Shown here one piece after another: positions 50,857-61,654 of a DNA stretch of 64,000 nucleotides. Source of the stretch: Bacteroides xylanisolvens XB1A. GTDB taxonomy: Bacteria; Bacteroidota; Bacteroidia; Bacteroidales; Bacteroidaceae. Numbering within the stretch: position 1 is the first letter of the stretch; each line of letters begins with the position of its first letter. The notes beneath the pieces are model-generated. The model did no database searches. It had not been told where the DNA came from and saw only the letters and a list, made by a program, of their open reading frames with translations. The stretch lies in contig NC_021017.1 in assembly GCF_000210075.1 (NCBI RefSeq), positions 1,293,487 through 1,357,486 on the forward strand, written 5' to 3'. Both the position numbers and the translations under genes were made by a program.

Positions 50857-52194
50857 TTATAGTTTTGCACGGATTGCTTTGGATTCTTCTTCATAACCCG
50901 GTTTGTCCAGCAAGGCAAACATATTCTTTTTGTATGCTTCCACACCCGGTTGGTTGAATGGGTTCACGCCCAGCAAATAACCGCTGATACCACAAGCCTT
51001 TTCGAAGAAATAGAGCAGACCACCAATGTTGTATTCGCTCAATTCCGGAAGTACGATGCGCATATTAGGTACGCCACCGTCTACGTGAGCCAGCTGCGTT
51101 CCCAGTTCGGCCATCTTGTTCACTTCGTCCACACGCTTGCCGGCTAAGAAGTTCAAGCCGTCCAGATTTGCTTCGTCAGAAGGAACTTCCAGTTTGTGGT
51201 TAACTTTCTCTACTGAAATCACAGTTTCGAAGATAGAACGTTCGCCTTCCTGAATCCATTGACCCATAGAATGAAGGTCTGTAGAGAAATCTACCGATGC
51301 AGGGAAGATACCCTTATTGTCTTTTCCTTCCGATTCTCCGTAAAGCTGTTTCCACCATTCGCTTACATAGTGCAGTTTCGGGCAGAAGTTAACGAGGATT
51401 TCGATCTTCTTGCCATTCCTGTACAACTCATTGCGGGTAGCAGCATAAATAGCAGCCGGGTTTTCAGTAAATGCAACGTCCGATCCGCATACTTTTTCCA
51501 TATCGGCAGCACCGGCAACCAGTTTGTCGATATCAAATCCGGCTACTGCGATAGGCAGCAAACCAACCGGAGTCAGTACAGAGAAACGTCCGCCTACGTT
51601 GTCAGGGATGATAAATGTTTTATATCCTTCTTTGTCAGCTGTAACACGGGCAGCACCTTTTTTAGCGTCCGTCACAGCAACGATTACTTTCTTTGCAGTT
51701 TCTTTACCGCGCTGATCTTCACATTGCTTTTTCAGCAAACGGAAAGCAAGAGCAGTTTCGGTAGTAGTTCCTGATTTAGAAATATTGATGACACCGAATT
51801 TCTTATCTTTCAGATATTCAGTCAGTTCGTACAGATAATCTTCGCTGATATTGTGTCCTGCATAGATCATGACAGGAGCCGTTTTCTTTTCCTGCAGCCA
51901 AGTGAAGCTGTTAGACAAAGCTTCGATTACGGCACGGGCACCCAGATAGCTGCCACCGATACCGGCAACGATTACTACTTCACAGTTATCTCTTAATACT
52001 TTTGCTGTAGCGTTCAGGTCGGCTAAGTGTTCTTTAGTGATAGAAGAAGGCAAATGCAACCATCCTAAAAAGTCATTACCTTTGCCTGTACCTTTTTCAA
52101 GCATTTCCTGTGCGGCTTTTACTTCAGCTTCGTAAGCAAAAACCTTTTCTTTGGAGATAAATCCAAATGTCTTTTCAATGTTTAAACTAATCAT
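50857..52194 (-). CDS. pgi: glucose-6-phosphate isomerase
   Basis: A 445-residue isomerase interconverting glucose-6-phosphate and fructose-6-phosphate, of the shorter bacterial type. Motifs: [16 protein letters not shown], the phosphate-binding [20 protein letters not shown], the signature [16 protein letters not shown] with catalytic residues, [12 protein letters not shown] and [17 protein letters not shown] with the catalytic Lys. It starts 18 bases after gpsA and is the last gene of the lysS-gpsA-pgi operon. Confidence 0.96.
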   Translation of the reverse strand: MISLNIEKTFGFISKEKVFAYEAEVKAAQEMLEKGTGKGNDFLGWLHLPSSITKEHLADLNATAKVLRDNCEVVIVAGIGGSYLGARAVIEALSNSFTWLQEKKTAPVMIYAGHNISEDYLYELTEYLKDKKFGVINISKSGTTTETALAFRLLKKQCEDQRGKETAKKVIVAVTDAKKGAARVTADKEGYKTFIIPDNVGGRFSVLTPVGLLPIAVAGFDIDKLVAGAADMEKVCGSDVAFTENPAAIYAATRNELYRNGKKIEILVNFCPKLHYVSEWWKQLYGESEGKDNKGIFPASVDFSTDLHSMGQWIQEGERSIFETVISVEKVNHKLEVPSDEANLDGLNFLAGKRVDEVNKMAELGTQLAHVDGGVPNMRIVLPELSEYNIGGLLYFFEKACGISGYLLGVNPFNQPGVEAYKKNMFALLDKPGYEEESKAIRAKL

Positions 52195-52212
52195 ATCGTT
52201 CTTGTTTAAAGA

Positions 52213-53208
52213 TTATCTAAAAGAGTCAGTCAGCAATTTAATCTCGATCATTGGTGAGATACGTTCGTATAGGATGTTATACACAGCGTCCAGTATCGGC
52301 ATATTGACATGATGATGCTTATTGATTTCTTTGATACATTTCGTACCATAGTAACCCTCTGCAATCATTTCCATTTCAATTTGCGCACTCTTCACGGAAT
52401 ACCCTTTACCTATCATCGTTCCGAAAGTACGGTTACGACTAAAGTTGGAGTAGCCGGTCACCAATAAATCCCCCAGATAAACAGATTCATCCACGTTTCT
52501 GTTCAACGGATGCACCGTGTTCAGGAAACGATTCATTTCCTGAATGGCGTTAGAAATCAATACAGCCTGGAAGTTGTCGCCATATTTCAGTCCGCTACAG
52601 ATACCGGCAGCAATGGCATACACGTTTTTGAGCACCGAACTGTATTCGATACCCGCCACGTCATCACTGACAGATGTTTTGATAAAACTGCTTCCCAGAC
52701 GGCGTGCGAAGATACGTGCCTTGTCTTTATCAGGGCAGGCGATAGTCAGGTAGGAGAGTCGCTCCAAAGCTACTTCTTCTGCGTGGCAGGGACCTGCAAG
52801 GACTGCTATGTTTTCTGGTGGCACACCATATTCTTTTGTGAAGTATTCCGATACAATAACGTTGTCATCGGGTACGATTCCTTTGATAGCGGTGATGATA
52901 AACTTATCTTTTATCTTGGTTTTCAACTTTTTCAGATGCGCCTTCAGATAAGGAGAGGGAGTGACGAAGATCAGTGTATCCGATTCTTTCACAACATCGT
53001 TGATGTTGGAACTGAAAGTGATGCGTCTCGTATCAAATTTCACTCCTGTCAGATAAGCCGGATTGTGCCCTAATCGTTTAAAATCGGCAATGCGGTCGTC
53101 TCGCCGCATGTACCAATTGATAGAGTCCTCTTGGGCCAGACACATCTTTGCGATGGCTGTAGCCCAACTTCCTCCGCCCATTATCGCTATCTTGCCGGGT
53201 AATTTCAT
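52213..53208 (-). CDS. gpsA: glycerol-3-phosphate dehydrogenase [NAD(P)+]
   Basis: A 331-residue enzyme making sn-glycerol-3-phosphate for phospholipids from dihydroxyacetone phosphate. The Rossmann motif is AIMGGGSWATAIAKM; the catalytic Lys lies in GIEYSSVLKNVYAIAAGICSG, and TGYSNFSRNRTFGTMIGKGY is the family motif near the active site. I start at MKLPGKIAIMGG (ATG at 53206-53208). A GTG at 53253 would add 15 residues but lies inside the end of lysS. Middle gene of the operon, 26 bases after lysS. Confidence 0.94.
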   Translation of the reverse strand: MKLPGKIAIMGGGSWATAIAKMCLAQEDSINWYMRRDDRIADFKRLGHNPAYLTGVKFDTRRITFSSNINDVVKESDTLIFVTPSPYLKAHLKKLKTKIKDKFIITAIKGIVPDDNVIVSEYFTKEYGVPPENIAVLAGPCHAEEVALERLSYLTIACPDKDKARIFARRLGSSFIKTSVSDDVAGIEYSSVLKNVYAIAAGICSGLKYGDNFQAVLISNAIQEMNRFLNTVHPLNRNVDESVYLGDLLVTGYSNFSRNRTFGTMIGKGYSVKSAQIEMEMIAEGYYGTKCIKEINKHHHVNMPILDAVYNILYERISPMIEIKLLTDSFR

Positions 53209-53234
53209 TTGTATGGATTTGGATGAAGAACTTA

Positions 53235-54962
53235 TTAAATTTTCTGTATCCACTCAGTTACGTCGTTTACCGACGGATTGGTCAGTTCTAATTTATATTT
53301 CTTGTTAATGCCGCAGATGTCCTGGTGCAGCTTCTGCGGATTGACATCTTTCATGTCGGCAACTGTGTTGTAACCGGCTTTTTGAATCACCGGAACCCAG
53401 TCTTCTGCGATTCCCAATTCCATGTATTTGGCAGCAGCGTCTTTTTTCACTACTTTTTCCGGGCGCATTTGCGGGAAGAACAATACTTCCTGAATGGTAG
53501 TCTGTCCAGTCATTAACATCACCAGACGGTCGATACCGATACCGATACCCGATGTAGGAGGCATACCGTATTGTAAAGCGCGCAGGAAGTCCTGATCGAT
53601 AATCATCGCTTCGTCGTCTCCCTTGTCGGCCAAACGCATTTGTTCTTTGAAACGTTCTTCCTGATCCAGCGGATCGTTCAATTCCGAGTAGGCATTAGCC
53701 AGCTCTTTACCGTTCACCATCAGTTCGAAACGTTCGGTCAGTCCCGGTTTAGAGCGGTGCATCTTGGTCAGCGGAGACATTTCAACCGGATAATCGGTGA
53801 TGAAAGTCGGCTGGATATATGTACCTTCGCAGAATTCTCCGAAGATTTCATCAATCAGCTTGCCTTTACCCATCGTCTCGTCGATTTCTTCCATCTTCAG
53901 TTCCTTGCAGACTTGGCGGATTTCCTCTTCGCTCTTGCCGTTCAGGTCATATCCTGTCTTCTCTTTGATAGCGTCCAGGATAGGCAGACGGCGGTAAGGA
54001 GCTTTGAAGTTGATGGTTTTTCCGTCAACCACTGTTTCTGTGCTACCGTTTACTGCGATACAAATACGTTCCAACAACTTTTCGGTGAAATTCATCATCC
54101 AGTTGTAATCCTTATATTGTACGTAGAGTTCCATACAAGTGAACTCCGGGTTATGGGTTTTGTCCATACCCTCGTTACGGAAGTTCTTACCTATTTCATA
54201 TACACCTTCAAAACCACCTACGATCAGTCGCTTCAGATAAAGTTCTGTTGCGATACGCAGGTAAAGATCCATGTCCAGTGAGTTATGGTGAGTGATGAAC
54301 GGGCGTGCGCTTGCTCCACCGGCAATAGATTGCAGGATGGGAGTTTCCACTTCCGTGTAACCGGCTTCGTCCAAAGCATTGCGCAATGTTTTCACAACAG
54401 TGGCACGTTTCAGGAATGTTTCTTTGATACCGTCGTTCACTACCAGGTCCACATAGCGTTGGCGATAACGGAGTTCGGGATCTTCAAAAGAGTCATAAGC
54501 TACCCCGTCTTTGTATTTAACGATAGGCAACGGTTTGATAGACTTTGCAAGTACAGTCAGTTTCTTAGCATGGATACTGATTTCACCCATTTGTGTGCGG
54601 AACACGAAACCTTCGATACCGATAAAGTCACCTAAGTCGAGCAGGCGTTTGAATACAGAGTTGTACAGTTCCTTGTCTTCTCCCGGGCAGATATCATCGC
54701 GGGTGATGTACACCTGGATGCGACCTTTAGAGTCTTGCAATTCAACGAAAGATGCTTTACCCATCACGCGGCGGCTCATGATACGGCCGGCTACGGAAAC
54801 TTGGCGTGGCTCCTCGTCGTCTTTAAATTCAGCTTTAATATCTGTAGAGAAAGCATTGGTTACATACTCTGCTGCAGGGTATGGATCAATACCCATCGCA
54901 CGAAGCTCATTCAGGCTGTTGCGTCGAATGATTTCCTGTTCACTTAGTTCTAATATATTCAT
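53235..54962 (-). CDS. lysS: lysyl-tRNA synthetase, class II
   Basis: A 575-residue class II synthetase charging tRNA-Lys. The OB-fold anticodon-binding domain (about 50-155) is followed by motif 1, motif 2 in [20 protein letters not shown] and motif 3 in [16 protein letters not shown]. It is about 70 residues longer than E. coli LysS: the C-terminal part after motif 3 (about 500-575, including [20 protein letters not shown]) is an extra helical region found in Bacteroidetes. A -7 box (TATTTTTG on the minus strand, 54992-54999) lies 29 bases upstream. It heads the operon with gpsA and pgi. Confidence 0.96.
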   Translation of the reverse strand: MNILELSEQEIIRRNSLNELRAMGIDPYPAAEYVTNAFSTDIKAEFKDDEEPRQVSVAGRIMSRRVMGKASFVELQDSKGRIQVYITRDDICPGEDKELYNSVFKRLLDLGDFIGIEGFVFRTQMGEISIHAKKLTVLAKSIKPLPIVKYKDGVAYDSFEDPELRYRQRYVDLVVNDGIKETFLKRATVVKTLRNALDEAGYTEVETPILQSIAGGASARPFITHHNSLDMDLYLRIATELYLKRLIVGGFEGVYEIGKNFRNEGMDKTHNPEFTCMELYVQYKDYNWMMNFTEKLLERICIAVNGSTETVVDGKTINFKAPYRRLPILDAIKEKTGYDLNGKSEEEIRQVCKELKMEEIDETMGKGKLIDEIFGEFCEGTYIQPTFITDYPVEMSPLTKMHRSKPGLTERFELMVNGKELANAYSELNDPLDQEERFKEQMRLADKGDDEAMIIDQDFLRALQYGMPPTSGIGIGIDRLVMLMTGQTTIQEVLFFPQMRPEKVVKKDAAAKYMELGIAEDWVPVIQKAGYNTVADMKDVNPQKLHQDICGINKKYKLELTNPSVNDVTEWIQKI

Positions 54963-54991
54963 TTCGTTACGTATTAACTCAATTTTGGAGG

Positions 54992-54999
54992 CAAAAATA
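54992..54999 (-). promoter_or_regulatory. -7 box of lysS-gpsA-pgi
   Basis: TATTTTTG on the minus strand, exact TAnnTTTG, close to the lysS ATG. No TTTG at the standard -33 distance. Confidence 0.55.
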
Positions 55000-55040
55000 C
55001 GAAACTTTTCTCATATATCCTGTAATCCACCTCTTTTTTG

Positions 55041-55048
55041 TATCTTTG
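55041..55048 (+). promoter_or_regulatory. -7 box of the MATE gene
   Basis: TATCTTTG overlaps the TTG that would open the longer MATE frame, so it both marks the promoter and decides for the ATG at 55068. Confidence 0.6.
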
Positions 55049-55067
55049 CCGTCTCAAACTAATAGGT

Positions 55068-56420
55068 ATGACAGGACAAAAGACACCCACTGCGTTGGGT
55101 ACGGAAAAGATTGGGAAGCTTTTAATGCAGTATGCCATTCCGGCAATTATCGCCATGACGGCGTCTTCTCTTTACAATATGGTAGATAGTATTTTTATCG
55201 GTCACGGGGTAGGTGCGATGGCTATTTCCGGGTTGGCATTAACTTTCCCGCTAATGAATCTTGCCGCGGCTTTCGGCTCGTTGGTCGGTGTCGGTGCGGC
55301 TACATTGATTTCGGTGAAGCTAGGACAGAAAGATTATGATACCGCACAGCAGGTTTTGGGAAATGTGTTTGTATTAAACCTTATTATAGGTATCTCTTTT
55401 ACGGTAATCGTTCTTCCTTTTCTCGATCCGATACTTTACTTTTTCGGAGGAAGCGATGAAACGGTGAAGTATGCCCGTGAATTTATGCAGGTTATCTTGC
55501 TCGGAAATGTGGTAACTCATTTATATTTGGGGCTGAATGCAGTGCTTCGTGTCTCGGGACATCCGCAGAAAGCGATGGTGGCAACCATCACGACCGTGTT
55601 AATCAATGTATTACTTGCACCTTTGTTTATTTTTATATTCGACTGGGGAATTCGCGGGGCGGCCACAGCTACGGTTTGTGCGCAGTTGATCGCCTTGGTC
55701 TGGCAGCTTCATCTGTTCTGTCGCAAAGACGAACTGATACGATTGAAAAAAGGTATTTTCCGTTTGAAACGGAAGATCGTGTTGGATTCATTGGCTATCG
55801 GTATGTCTCCCTTCCTGATGAATATGGCGTCTTGCTTTATTGTGATTCTGATTAATCAGGGATTAAAAGAGCATGGAGGTGATTTGGCGATCGGTGCATT
55901 CGGTATTGTTAATCGTATTGTTTTTGTCTTTATTATGATTGTATTGGGACTGAACCAGGGGATGCAGCCCATTGCGGGATATAATTTTGGTGCGAAGCTC
56001 TATCCTCGTGTGACGGAAGTACTGAAAGTAACCATTTATTGTGCAACTGTAGTGACAACGATTGGTTTCCTGATAGGTATGTTTATTCCGGAAATCGTAT
56101 CTTCCATTTTTACTTCGGACGCAGAATTAATCAGTATTGCGTCTAAGGGATTTCGTGTAGTGGTGTTCTTCTATCCGATTGTAGGTTTTCAGATGGTAGC
56201 TTCCAACTTCTTCCAGAGTATCGGAATGGCAAGTAAAGCCATTTTCTTGTCGCTGACCCGACAGATGTTATTCTTAGTGCCCTGTTTATTGATTCTACCT
56301 CATTATTATGGACAAATGGGTGTTTGGGCCAGTATGCCTGTGGCAGATTTGGCGGCTAGTCTTATATCCGGAGGTATGTTGTGGTGGCAGTTCCGGCAGT
56401 TTAAGAAAGTTACTGTTTGA
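55068..56420 (+). CDS. MATE-family efflux transporter
   Basis: A 450-residue inner-membrane exporter with twelve predicted helices in two MatE halves, driven by sodium or protons. Typical parts are IGKLLMQYAIPAIIAMTASS, MVDSIFIGHGVGAMAISGLA, LNLAAAFGSLVGVGAATLIS-like, and in the second half ALIAGMSP-like LDSLAIGMSPFLMNMASCF and GLNQGMQPIAGYNFGAK. Members of this subgroup (DinF/NorM-like) pump cationic drugs; the natural substrate is unknown. Its last 11 bases overlap the convergent AraC gene. Confidence 0.92.
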   Translation: MTGQKTPTALGTEKIGKLLMQYAIPAIIAMTASSLYNMVDSIFIGHGVGAMAISGLALTFPLMNLAAAFGSLVGVGAATLISVKLGQKDYDTAQQVLGNVFVLNLIIGISFTVIVLPFLDPILYFFGGSDETVKYAREFMQVILLGNVVTHLYLGLNAVLRVSGHPQKAMVATITTVLINVLLAPLFIFIFDWGIRGAATATVCAQLIALVWQLHLFCRKDELIRLKKGIFRLKRKIVLDSLAIGMSPFLMNMASCFIVILINQGLKEHGGDLAIGAFGIVNRIVFVFIMIVLGLNQGMQPIAGYNFGAKLYPRVTEVLKVTIYCATVVTTIGFLIGMFIPEIVSSIFTSDAELISIASKGFRVVVFFYPIVGFQMVASNFFQSIGMASKAIFLSLTRQMLFLVPCLLILPHYYGQMGVWASMPVADLAASLISGGMLWWQFRQFKKVTV

Positions 56421-57270
56421 TAAGTTTGTTCCGATATTCTTTAGGAGATATGCCGACATACTGCTTGAAATATTTCCCGAAGAATGATTGTGTGGGGAAG
56501 TTGAGCTTGGTCGCTATTTCCTTAATACTTAAATCGGTATTATCGAGCAGATATTTGGCTTCTGTAATGACATTCTGTATAATCCACTGCAAAGCACTAC
56601 TCCCTGATTTCTCCTTGATGACAGAAGAAAAATATCGGGCGGACAGACATTGCTTGTTTGCATAGAAAGTAACATCCCGTTCCTGATGATAATATCGATA
56701 GAGGGTAATCATGAAATTTTGGAAAATCTTATCCTTTTTATCCTGTGGTAGTGGTGTTTGCGGTTCGTTGTTGAAATAGATGTTTAATAACTCATAGCAT
56801 ATCACTTGTCCCCAGGATTTGATTAATTCAGAAATTAAATGTTGTTTCTGTCGGGAACTGTTACAGATATTCTCCCTGTTAATTCGTTTTTCTACAGATT
56901 TGAGCAAGTTCTCTACAAATGTATATTGCTCTTCGGAAAGCGACAGACAGGGATTTTCCCGCAAATAAAGCAAGTTTTCCGAGTTGGCTACTTTGTTTAC
57001 TATCGGTATGACATAATCCAGATCGACCTCTATCATGATTCCTTCCAGGTCTGCGCTTCTTTGGCGTATCTGTAGAAGGTTGGCTGCAGTATATATGAAA
57101 AGATTCCTTTTGTTAATCTGATATGGTCTACCTCCCAGCAGGATTTCCGCCTGTCCTTTCTGGCAGAGGAAAAGTCCGCATTGGTTGAATTCGGAAATAA
57201 TGCATCCTTCTTTCATGGAAGTATCTTCCGGAGATATTATAACATACTTGAATGGCATCAGTGGTTCCAT
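56410..57270 (-). CDS. AraC-family transcriptional regulator
   Basis: A 286-residue regulator. The N-terminal part is a cupin-like sensing domain (CGLFLCQKGQAEILLGGRPY); the C-terminal 100 residues form the double helix-turn-helix (NKQCLSARYFSSVIKEKSGS, then LSIKEIATKLNFPTQSFFGK with YFKQYVGISPKEYR). I start at MEPLMPFK; the longer frame crosses a probable promoter (TTACTTTG with TTTG 21 bp upstream, minus strand, 57300-57332). It is divergent from the RND efflux operon, and so is likely to control it. Confidence 0.88.
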   Translation of the reverse strand: MEPLMPFKYVIISPEDTSMKEGCIISEFNQCGLFLCQKGQAEILLGGRPYQINKRNLFIYTAANLLQIRQRSADLEGIMIEVDLDYVIPIVNKVANSENLLYLRENPCLSLSEEQYTFVENLLKSVEKRINRENICNSSRQKQHLISELIKSWGQVICYELLNIYFNNEPQTPLPQDKKDKIFQNFMITLYRYYHQERDVTFYANKQCLSARYFSSVIKEKSGSSALQWIIQNVITEAKYLLDNTDLSIKEIATKLNFPTQSFFGKYFKQYVGISPKEYRNKLIKQ

Positions 57271-57299
57271 ATTCCTTTTCGTTGAAATGAATTTCCTTA

Positions 57300-57332
57300 C
57301 AAAGTAACAAACAAATAAATACAAATAGCAAA
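57300..57332 (-). promoter_or_regulatory. probable AraC-gene promoter
   Basis: On the minus strand TTTG (57332-57329) and TTACTTTG (57307-57300) are 21 bp apart; the -7 box has one mismatch. Confidence 0.5.
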
Positions 57333-57416
57333 CTATTTCGGCTTTTTATCTTAGCTAACGTACAAATAGAACAATGTTTCGTCTAAATCAACCTTTCTCC
57401 TCATGTTTGCTTGGGA

Positions 57417-57424
57417 TACTTTTG
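57417..57424 (+). promoter_or_regulatory. -7 box of the RND efflux operon
   Basis: TACTTTTG, exact TAnnTTTG, 25 bases before the adaptor ATG. The missing -33 element would fit activation by the divergent AraC protein. Confidence 0.55.
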
Positions 57425-57449
57425 TGACAACTAACTAATAAGTGAAAAT

Positions 57450-58520
57450 ATGAGACGATTAGACTTCTTATTAACAGGATTTTTAGCAGTTCTATTGACT
57501 TCGTGTGGGCAACGTGTACAAAACACAGACAGTAAGCCGGCAGTGAAGATTGATACCGTACTTTCTGCCGACAGACAAATAGCTTTGCAGTTTCCGGGAC
57601 GGGTGAAAGCGGCACAGGACATAAGTCTGTCTTTCCGGGTGAGTGGTACTATTCAGTATATGCATGTAAATGACGGTGCCTATGTGCGTAAAGGGCAATT
57701 ACTGGCAGAATTAGATCCGACAGACTATCAGATTCAGCTGGATGCGGCAGAAGCAGAATATCAAAGTGTGAAAGCGGAGGCGGAACGGGTGATGGCACTT
57801 TATAAGGAAAATGTGACAACACCGGATGCTAACGATAAGGCCGTGTACGGATTGAGACAGATTACCGCCAAATATAACCATGCTAAAGACCAGTTGGCAT
57901 ACACCCGTTTGTATGCTCCTTTTAGCGGATATGTGCAGAAACGTCTTTTTGATTCCCATGAGACGGTAGCTGCCGGTATGCCCGTCGTTTCCATCATCAG
58001 TGAGGGAAGCCCGGAGGTAGAGATTAATCTTCCGGCAGTGGAATATATTCGTCGACAGCAGTTTACCCGCTATTATTGTACATTCGATATTTATCCTCAT
58101 CAAAGATATGCTTTGGAACTGATTAGTGTCACCCCTAAGGCAAATGCCAATCAGTTGTACACCATGCGGCTTCAACTGAAGAAAGAAGATAAACAGGCAG
58201 TTCCATCGCCCGGCATGAATACAATGGTAACTATCGAATGTAGTGAAGGAGATGTGCGTAACCTGTCGGTTCCCGGTGGAGCGATTCTTCGTGAGAACGG
58301 GCGTACGAGTATCTTTCTTTATGATGCTTCCAGTCACGCTATCCGCCGTTGTGATGTGACAGTAACCCGTCTGCTTAGTGATGGCAGATGTCTGATTACT
58401 TCAGGAGAAGTGAATCCCGGTGACTTGGTTGTCGCTTCGGGGGTACATCATGTAAAAGAGGGAGAACAGGTGGAACCGCTTCTTCCGGCTACTGAAACCA
58501 ATGTGGGAGGACTGCTATGA
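57450..58520 (+). CDS. RND efflux periplasmic adaptor (MFP), lipoprotein
   Basis: A 356-residue membrane fusion protein that links the inner-membrane pump to TolC. The signal MRRLDFLLTGFLAVLLTSC gives a lipidated Cys19. The biotinyl-lipoyl-like half (SFRVSGTIQYMHVNDGAYVR, KGQLLAELDPTDYQIQL), a short helical hairpin (about 90-140), the return strand (TRLYAPFSGYVQKRLFDSHE) and beta-barrel and membrane-proximal domains follow. First gene of the operon; its stop overlaps the pump start by 4 bases (ATGA). Confidence 0.94.
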   Translation: MRRLDFLLTGFLAVLLTSCGQRVQNTDSKPAVKIDTVLSADRQIALQFPGRVKAAQDISLSFRVSGTIQYMHVNDGAYVRKGQLLAELDPTDYQIQLDAAEAEYQSVKAEAERVMALYKENVTTPDANDKAVYGLRQITAKYNHAKDQLAYTRLYAPFSGYVQKRLFDSHETVAAGMPVVSIISEGSPEVEINLPAVEYIRRQQFTRYYCTFDIYPHQRYALELISVTPKANANQLYTMRLQLKKEDKQAVPSPGMNTMVTIECSEGDVRNLSVPGGAILRENGRTSIFLYDASSHAIRRCDVTVTRLLSDGRCLITSGEVNPGDLVVASGVHHVKEGEQVEPLLPATETNVGGLL

Positions 58521-61500
58521 TTGATATTAGTAAATGGGCATTTGAGAACAAGAAGTTGATCTACTTCCTGATTGCCGTACTGATTGTAGGAGGAGCTTAT
58601 TCCAGTTATGAAATGAGTAAACTGGAGGATCCTGAAATAACGGTAAAGCTCGCTATGGTAGTCACTACCTATCCCGGTGCGTCTGCACATCAGGTAGAGT
58701 TGGAAGTGACGGATGTGCTGGAGAAAAATATCCGCTCCATGGGGAATATAGATAATGTGGAAAGTTATTCCTACAATGATCTCTCTTTGATTCAGGTAGA
58801 ACTGAAAACGACTGTCAAAGAGACGGATGTAGAGCAATGCTGGGACCTGCTGCGTCGTAAAGTGGCGAACGCACAGGCAGAACTTCCTGAAGGTGCCAGC
58901 CCTTCTATTGTAAAAGATGATTTTGGAAATGTCTACGGAATGTTTTTCGCTTTGACGGGTGACGGACTTTCCGACAGGGAACTATCTGATTATTCAGAAC
59001 TGGTGAAACGTGAAGTCAGCGAACTGGATGGGGTGGAGCGCGTTGACTTATACGGTAAACGTCCCGAATGTATTAACATCTCTCTCCTGCAAGACCGGAT
59101 GGCCAACTTGGGTGTGAAACCCGCCGAAGTGCTAGCCACATTGAACGGACAGAACCAAACTACTTATACTGGTTATTATGATAATGGCGATAATCGTATC
59201 CGGGTGACAGTCAGTGATAAGTTTAAGACGGTGGAGGACATCGGTCGTATGCTGATTCAGGGACATGATGCCGATCAGTTGCGGTTGAGTGACATTGCCC
59301 GTATTGAGAAAGATTATGAAGACCCTACCCGCAACGAATTGTTTTATGACCGCCAGCGTGCGATAGGAATCATGGTGGCTGCTTCTCCGGATGCCGACAT
59401 TATTAAAGTGGGGCATCGAGTGGAAAAGAAACTGGAGCAACTAAAGGCTGAACGCCTTCCGGCAGGAGTAGAGTGTCATAAGGTTTTCTATCAGCCGGAA
59501 CGCGTAGGCACTTCGTTGGGGACGTTCATTCTTAATCTGATAGAATCCGTGATTATCGTAGTCGTTATCCTGATGATCGCTATGGGGTTCAAGAGCGGGG
59601 TGATTATCGGTATCAGCCTGGTAGTGACGGTATTCGGTTCCTTCCTGTTCCTTTATTTTATGGATGGTACGATGCAGCGTGTTTCATTGGCCTCGTTCGT
59701 GCTTGCGATGGGGATGCTGGTGGATAACGCAATTGTTATCATTGACGGTATTTTGGTAGATTTGAAAGCCGGGAAGAGCCGGATGGAAGCAATGACTGCT
59801 ATCGGACGGCAGACAGCAATGCCTTTGCTGGGAGCTACTCTGATTGCCATCATTGCTTTTCTTCCTATCTTTATGTCGCCTGATACGGCAGGCGTCTATA
59901 CGCGCGATTTGTTTATCGTACTCGCTGTTTCCCTGTTGCTTAGCTGGGTGCTGGCTTTAGTGCACGTTCCGTTGATGGCCGACCGGATTTTGCATCCGGA
60001 AATCTCTGCGACAACTGCTGCCGGAAAGCGTGTGTATGAAGGAAAGATTTATGCCGTGCTTCGTTCATTGTTGACATTCAGTCTGGCGCATCGTTGGAGC
60101 TTTGTGTTTACAATGATCGCTTTGGTATTACTTTCAGCTTTCAGTTACCGTTTCATGAAGCAGGGCTTTTTCCCGGATATGGTCTACGACCAGCTTTATA
60201 TGGAATATAAATTGCCGGAAGGAACTAACTCCACTCGCGTGGCGCGTGACTTGGAGGAAATCGAAGCTTACTTGAAAAAGCGTCCGGAAGTCACACACGT
60301 CACTGCTTCTATTGGTGGTACTCCTGCCCGTTATAACTTGGTGCGTAACGTAGCCAATCCCTCCTTATCTTACGGTGAACTGATTATTGACTTCACCTCT
60401 CCGGATGATTTGGTGGATAACATGGCGGAAATTCAACAATATCTTTCGCAACATTATCCGGATGCTTACGTAAAGATGAACCGCTACAACCTGATGTTCA
60501 AAAAATACCCTATTGAAGCGCAGTTTACCGGTCCTGACCCTGCTGTTTTGCATCAGTTGGCGGATAGTGCCCGCAAGATTATGGAGAATTGTCCGGATGT
60601 TTACCTGATTACTACGGACTGGGAACCACAGATCCCGGTGCTGACTATTGAGTATGACCAGCCTACGGCACGTGCTATCGGATTGAGCCGGAACGATGTA
60701 AGCCTTTCTTTATTGACAGCTACCAGCGGCATCCCTATCGGGTCTTTCTATGAAGGTATTCACAAAGATAATATCTACTTGCGTTGCCTGGACGAACACG
60801 GAAATCCGATTGAGAACCTGGACAATACGCAGATATTCTCGTCTCTTCCTTCTCTGAACGGTTTGCTGACACAGGAAATGATGATGAAGCTGAAGACAGG
60901 AACACTATCGAAAGAAGAACTGGTGGAAACGTTGATGGGAACAACTCCGTTGAAACAAATTAGTAAGCGGATTGATGTGAAGTGGGAAGATCCGGTGGTT
61001 CCCCGTTATAACGGGCAGCGTAGCCAACGGGTGCAATGCTCCCCTGTTCCGGGGGTAGAAACGGAGAAGGCGCGGCAATCCATTGCCACGCAGATTGAGC
61101 AGATTCCGCTGCCTGACGGATATCGGCTTCAATGGCAAGGCGAGAGGAACGCCAGTACAAAGTCAATGCAATATCTGTTCAAGAACTTTCCGTTTGCTAT
61201 CATTCTGATGATTTCTATTTTGATTATGCTGTTCAAAGATTACCGGAAACCGATTATCATCTTTTGTACTATTCCGCTGGTATTTGTCGGTGTGGTTGCC
61301 GTAATGCTGCTTACCGGGAAGACATTCAACTTTGTGGCTATCGTCGGTACATTGGGATTGATCGGCATGATTATTAAGAATGGTATTGTATTGATGGATG
61401 AGATCACTTTGCAGATTAATCAGGGAGTAGAACCTGTGACGGCATTGATAGACAGTTCGCAAAGTCGTCTCCGTCCCGTGATGATGGCTTCGCTGACTAC

Positions 61501-61654
61501 GATTTTGGGAATGATTCCATTGTTGCCGGATGCCATGTTCGGTTCGTTGGCGGCTTCTATTATGGGTGGGTTGCTGTTCGGCACGTTGATAACGTTGCTT
61601 TTTATCCCGATTTTGTATGCATTATTCTTTCATATAAAAAAGACAGACAAATGA
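58517..61654 (+). CDS. RND efflux pump inner-membrane subunit
   Basis: A 1045-residue AcrB/HAE1-type proton-driven pump. It has the usual twelve helices in two repeats with large periplasmic loops after helices 1 and 7. Helix 4 holds the proton-relay motif GMLVDNAIVIIDGIL, where the second Asp of the classical Asp-Asp pair of AcrB is Asn, a common variation in other subfamilies. The second half has GMIIKNGIVLMDEI in helix 10. Substrates are unknown. Middle gene, overlapping both neighbours by 4 bases, so translation of all three is coupled. Confidence 0.95.
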   Translation: MIDISKWAFENKKLIYFLIAVLIVGGAYSSYEMSKLEDPEITVKLAMVVTTYPGASAHQVELEVTDVLEKNIRSMGNIDNVESYSYNDLSLIQVELKTTVKETDVEQCWDLLRRKVANAQAELPEGASPSIVKDDFGNVYGMFFALTGDGLSDRELSDYSELVKREVSELDGVERVDLYGKRPECINISLLQDRMANLGVKPAEVLATLNGQNQTTYTGYYDNGDNRIRVTVSDKFKTVEDIGRMLIQGHDADQLRLSDIARIEKDYEDPTRNELFYDRQRAIGIMVAASPDADIIKVGHRVEKKLEQLKAERLPAGVECHKVFYQPERVGTSLGTFILNLIESVIIVVVILMIAMGFKSGVIIGISLVVTVFGSFLFLYFMDGTMQRVSLASFVLAMGMLVDNAIVIIDGILVDLKAGKSRMEAMTAIGRQTAMPLLGATLIAIIAFLPIFMSPDTAGVYTRDLFIVLAVSLLLSWVLALVHVPLMADRILHPEISATTAAGKRVYEGKIYAVLRSLLTFSLAHRWSFVFTMIALVLLSAFSYRFMKQGFFPDMVYDQLYMEYKLPEGTNSTRVARDLEEIEAYLKKRPEVTHVTASIGGTPARYNLVRNVANPSLSYGELIIDFTSPDDLVDNMAEIQQYLSQHYPDAYVKMNRYNLMFKKYPIEAQFTGPDPAVLHQLADSARKIMENCPDVYLITTDWEPQIPVLTIEYDQPTARAIGLSRNDVSLSLLTATSGIPIGSFYEGIHKDNIYLRCLDEHGNPIENLDNTQIFSSLPSLNGLLTQEMMMKLKTGTLSKEELVETLMGTTPLKQISKRIDVKWEDPVVPRYNGQRSQRVQCSPVPGVETEKARQSIATQIEQIPLPDGYRLQWQGERNASTKSMQYLFKNFPFAIILMISILIMLFKDYRKPIIIFCTIPLVFVGVVAVMLLTGKTFNFVAIVGTLGLIGMIIKNGIVLMDEITLQINQGVEPVTALIDSSQSRLRPVMMASLTTILGMIPLLPDAMFGSLAASIMGGLLFGTLITLLFIPILYALFFHIKKTDK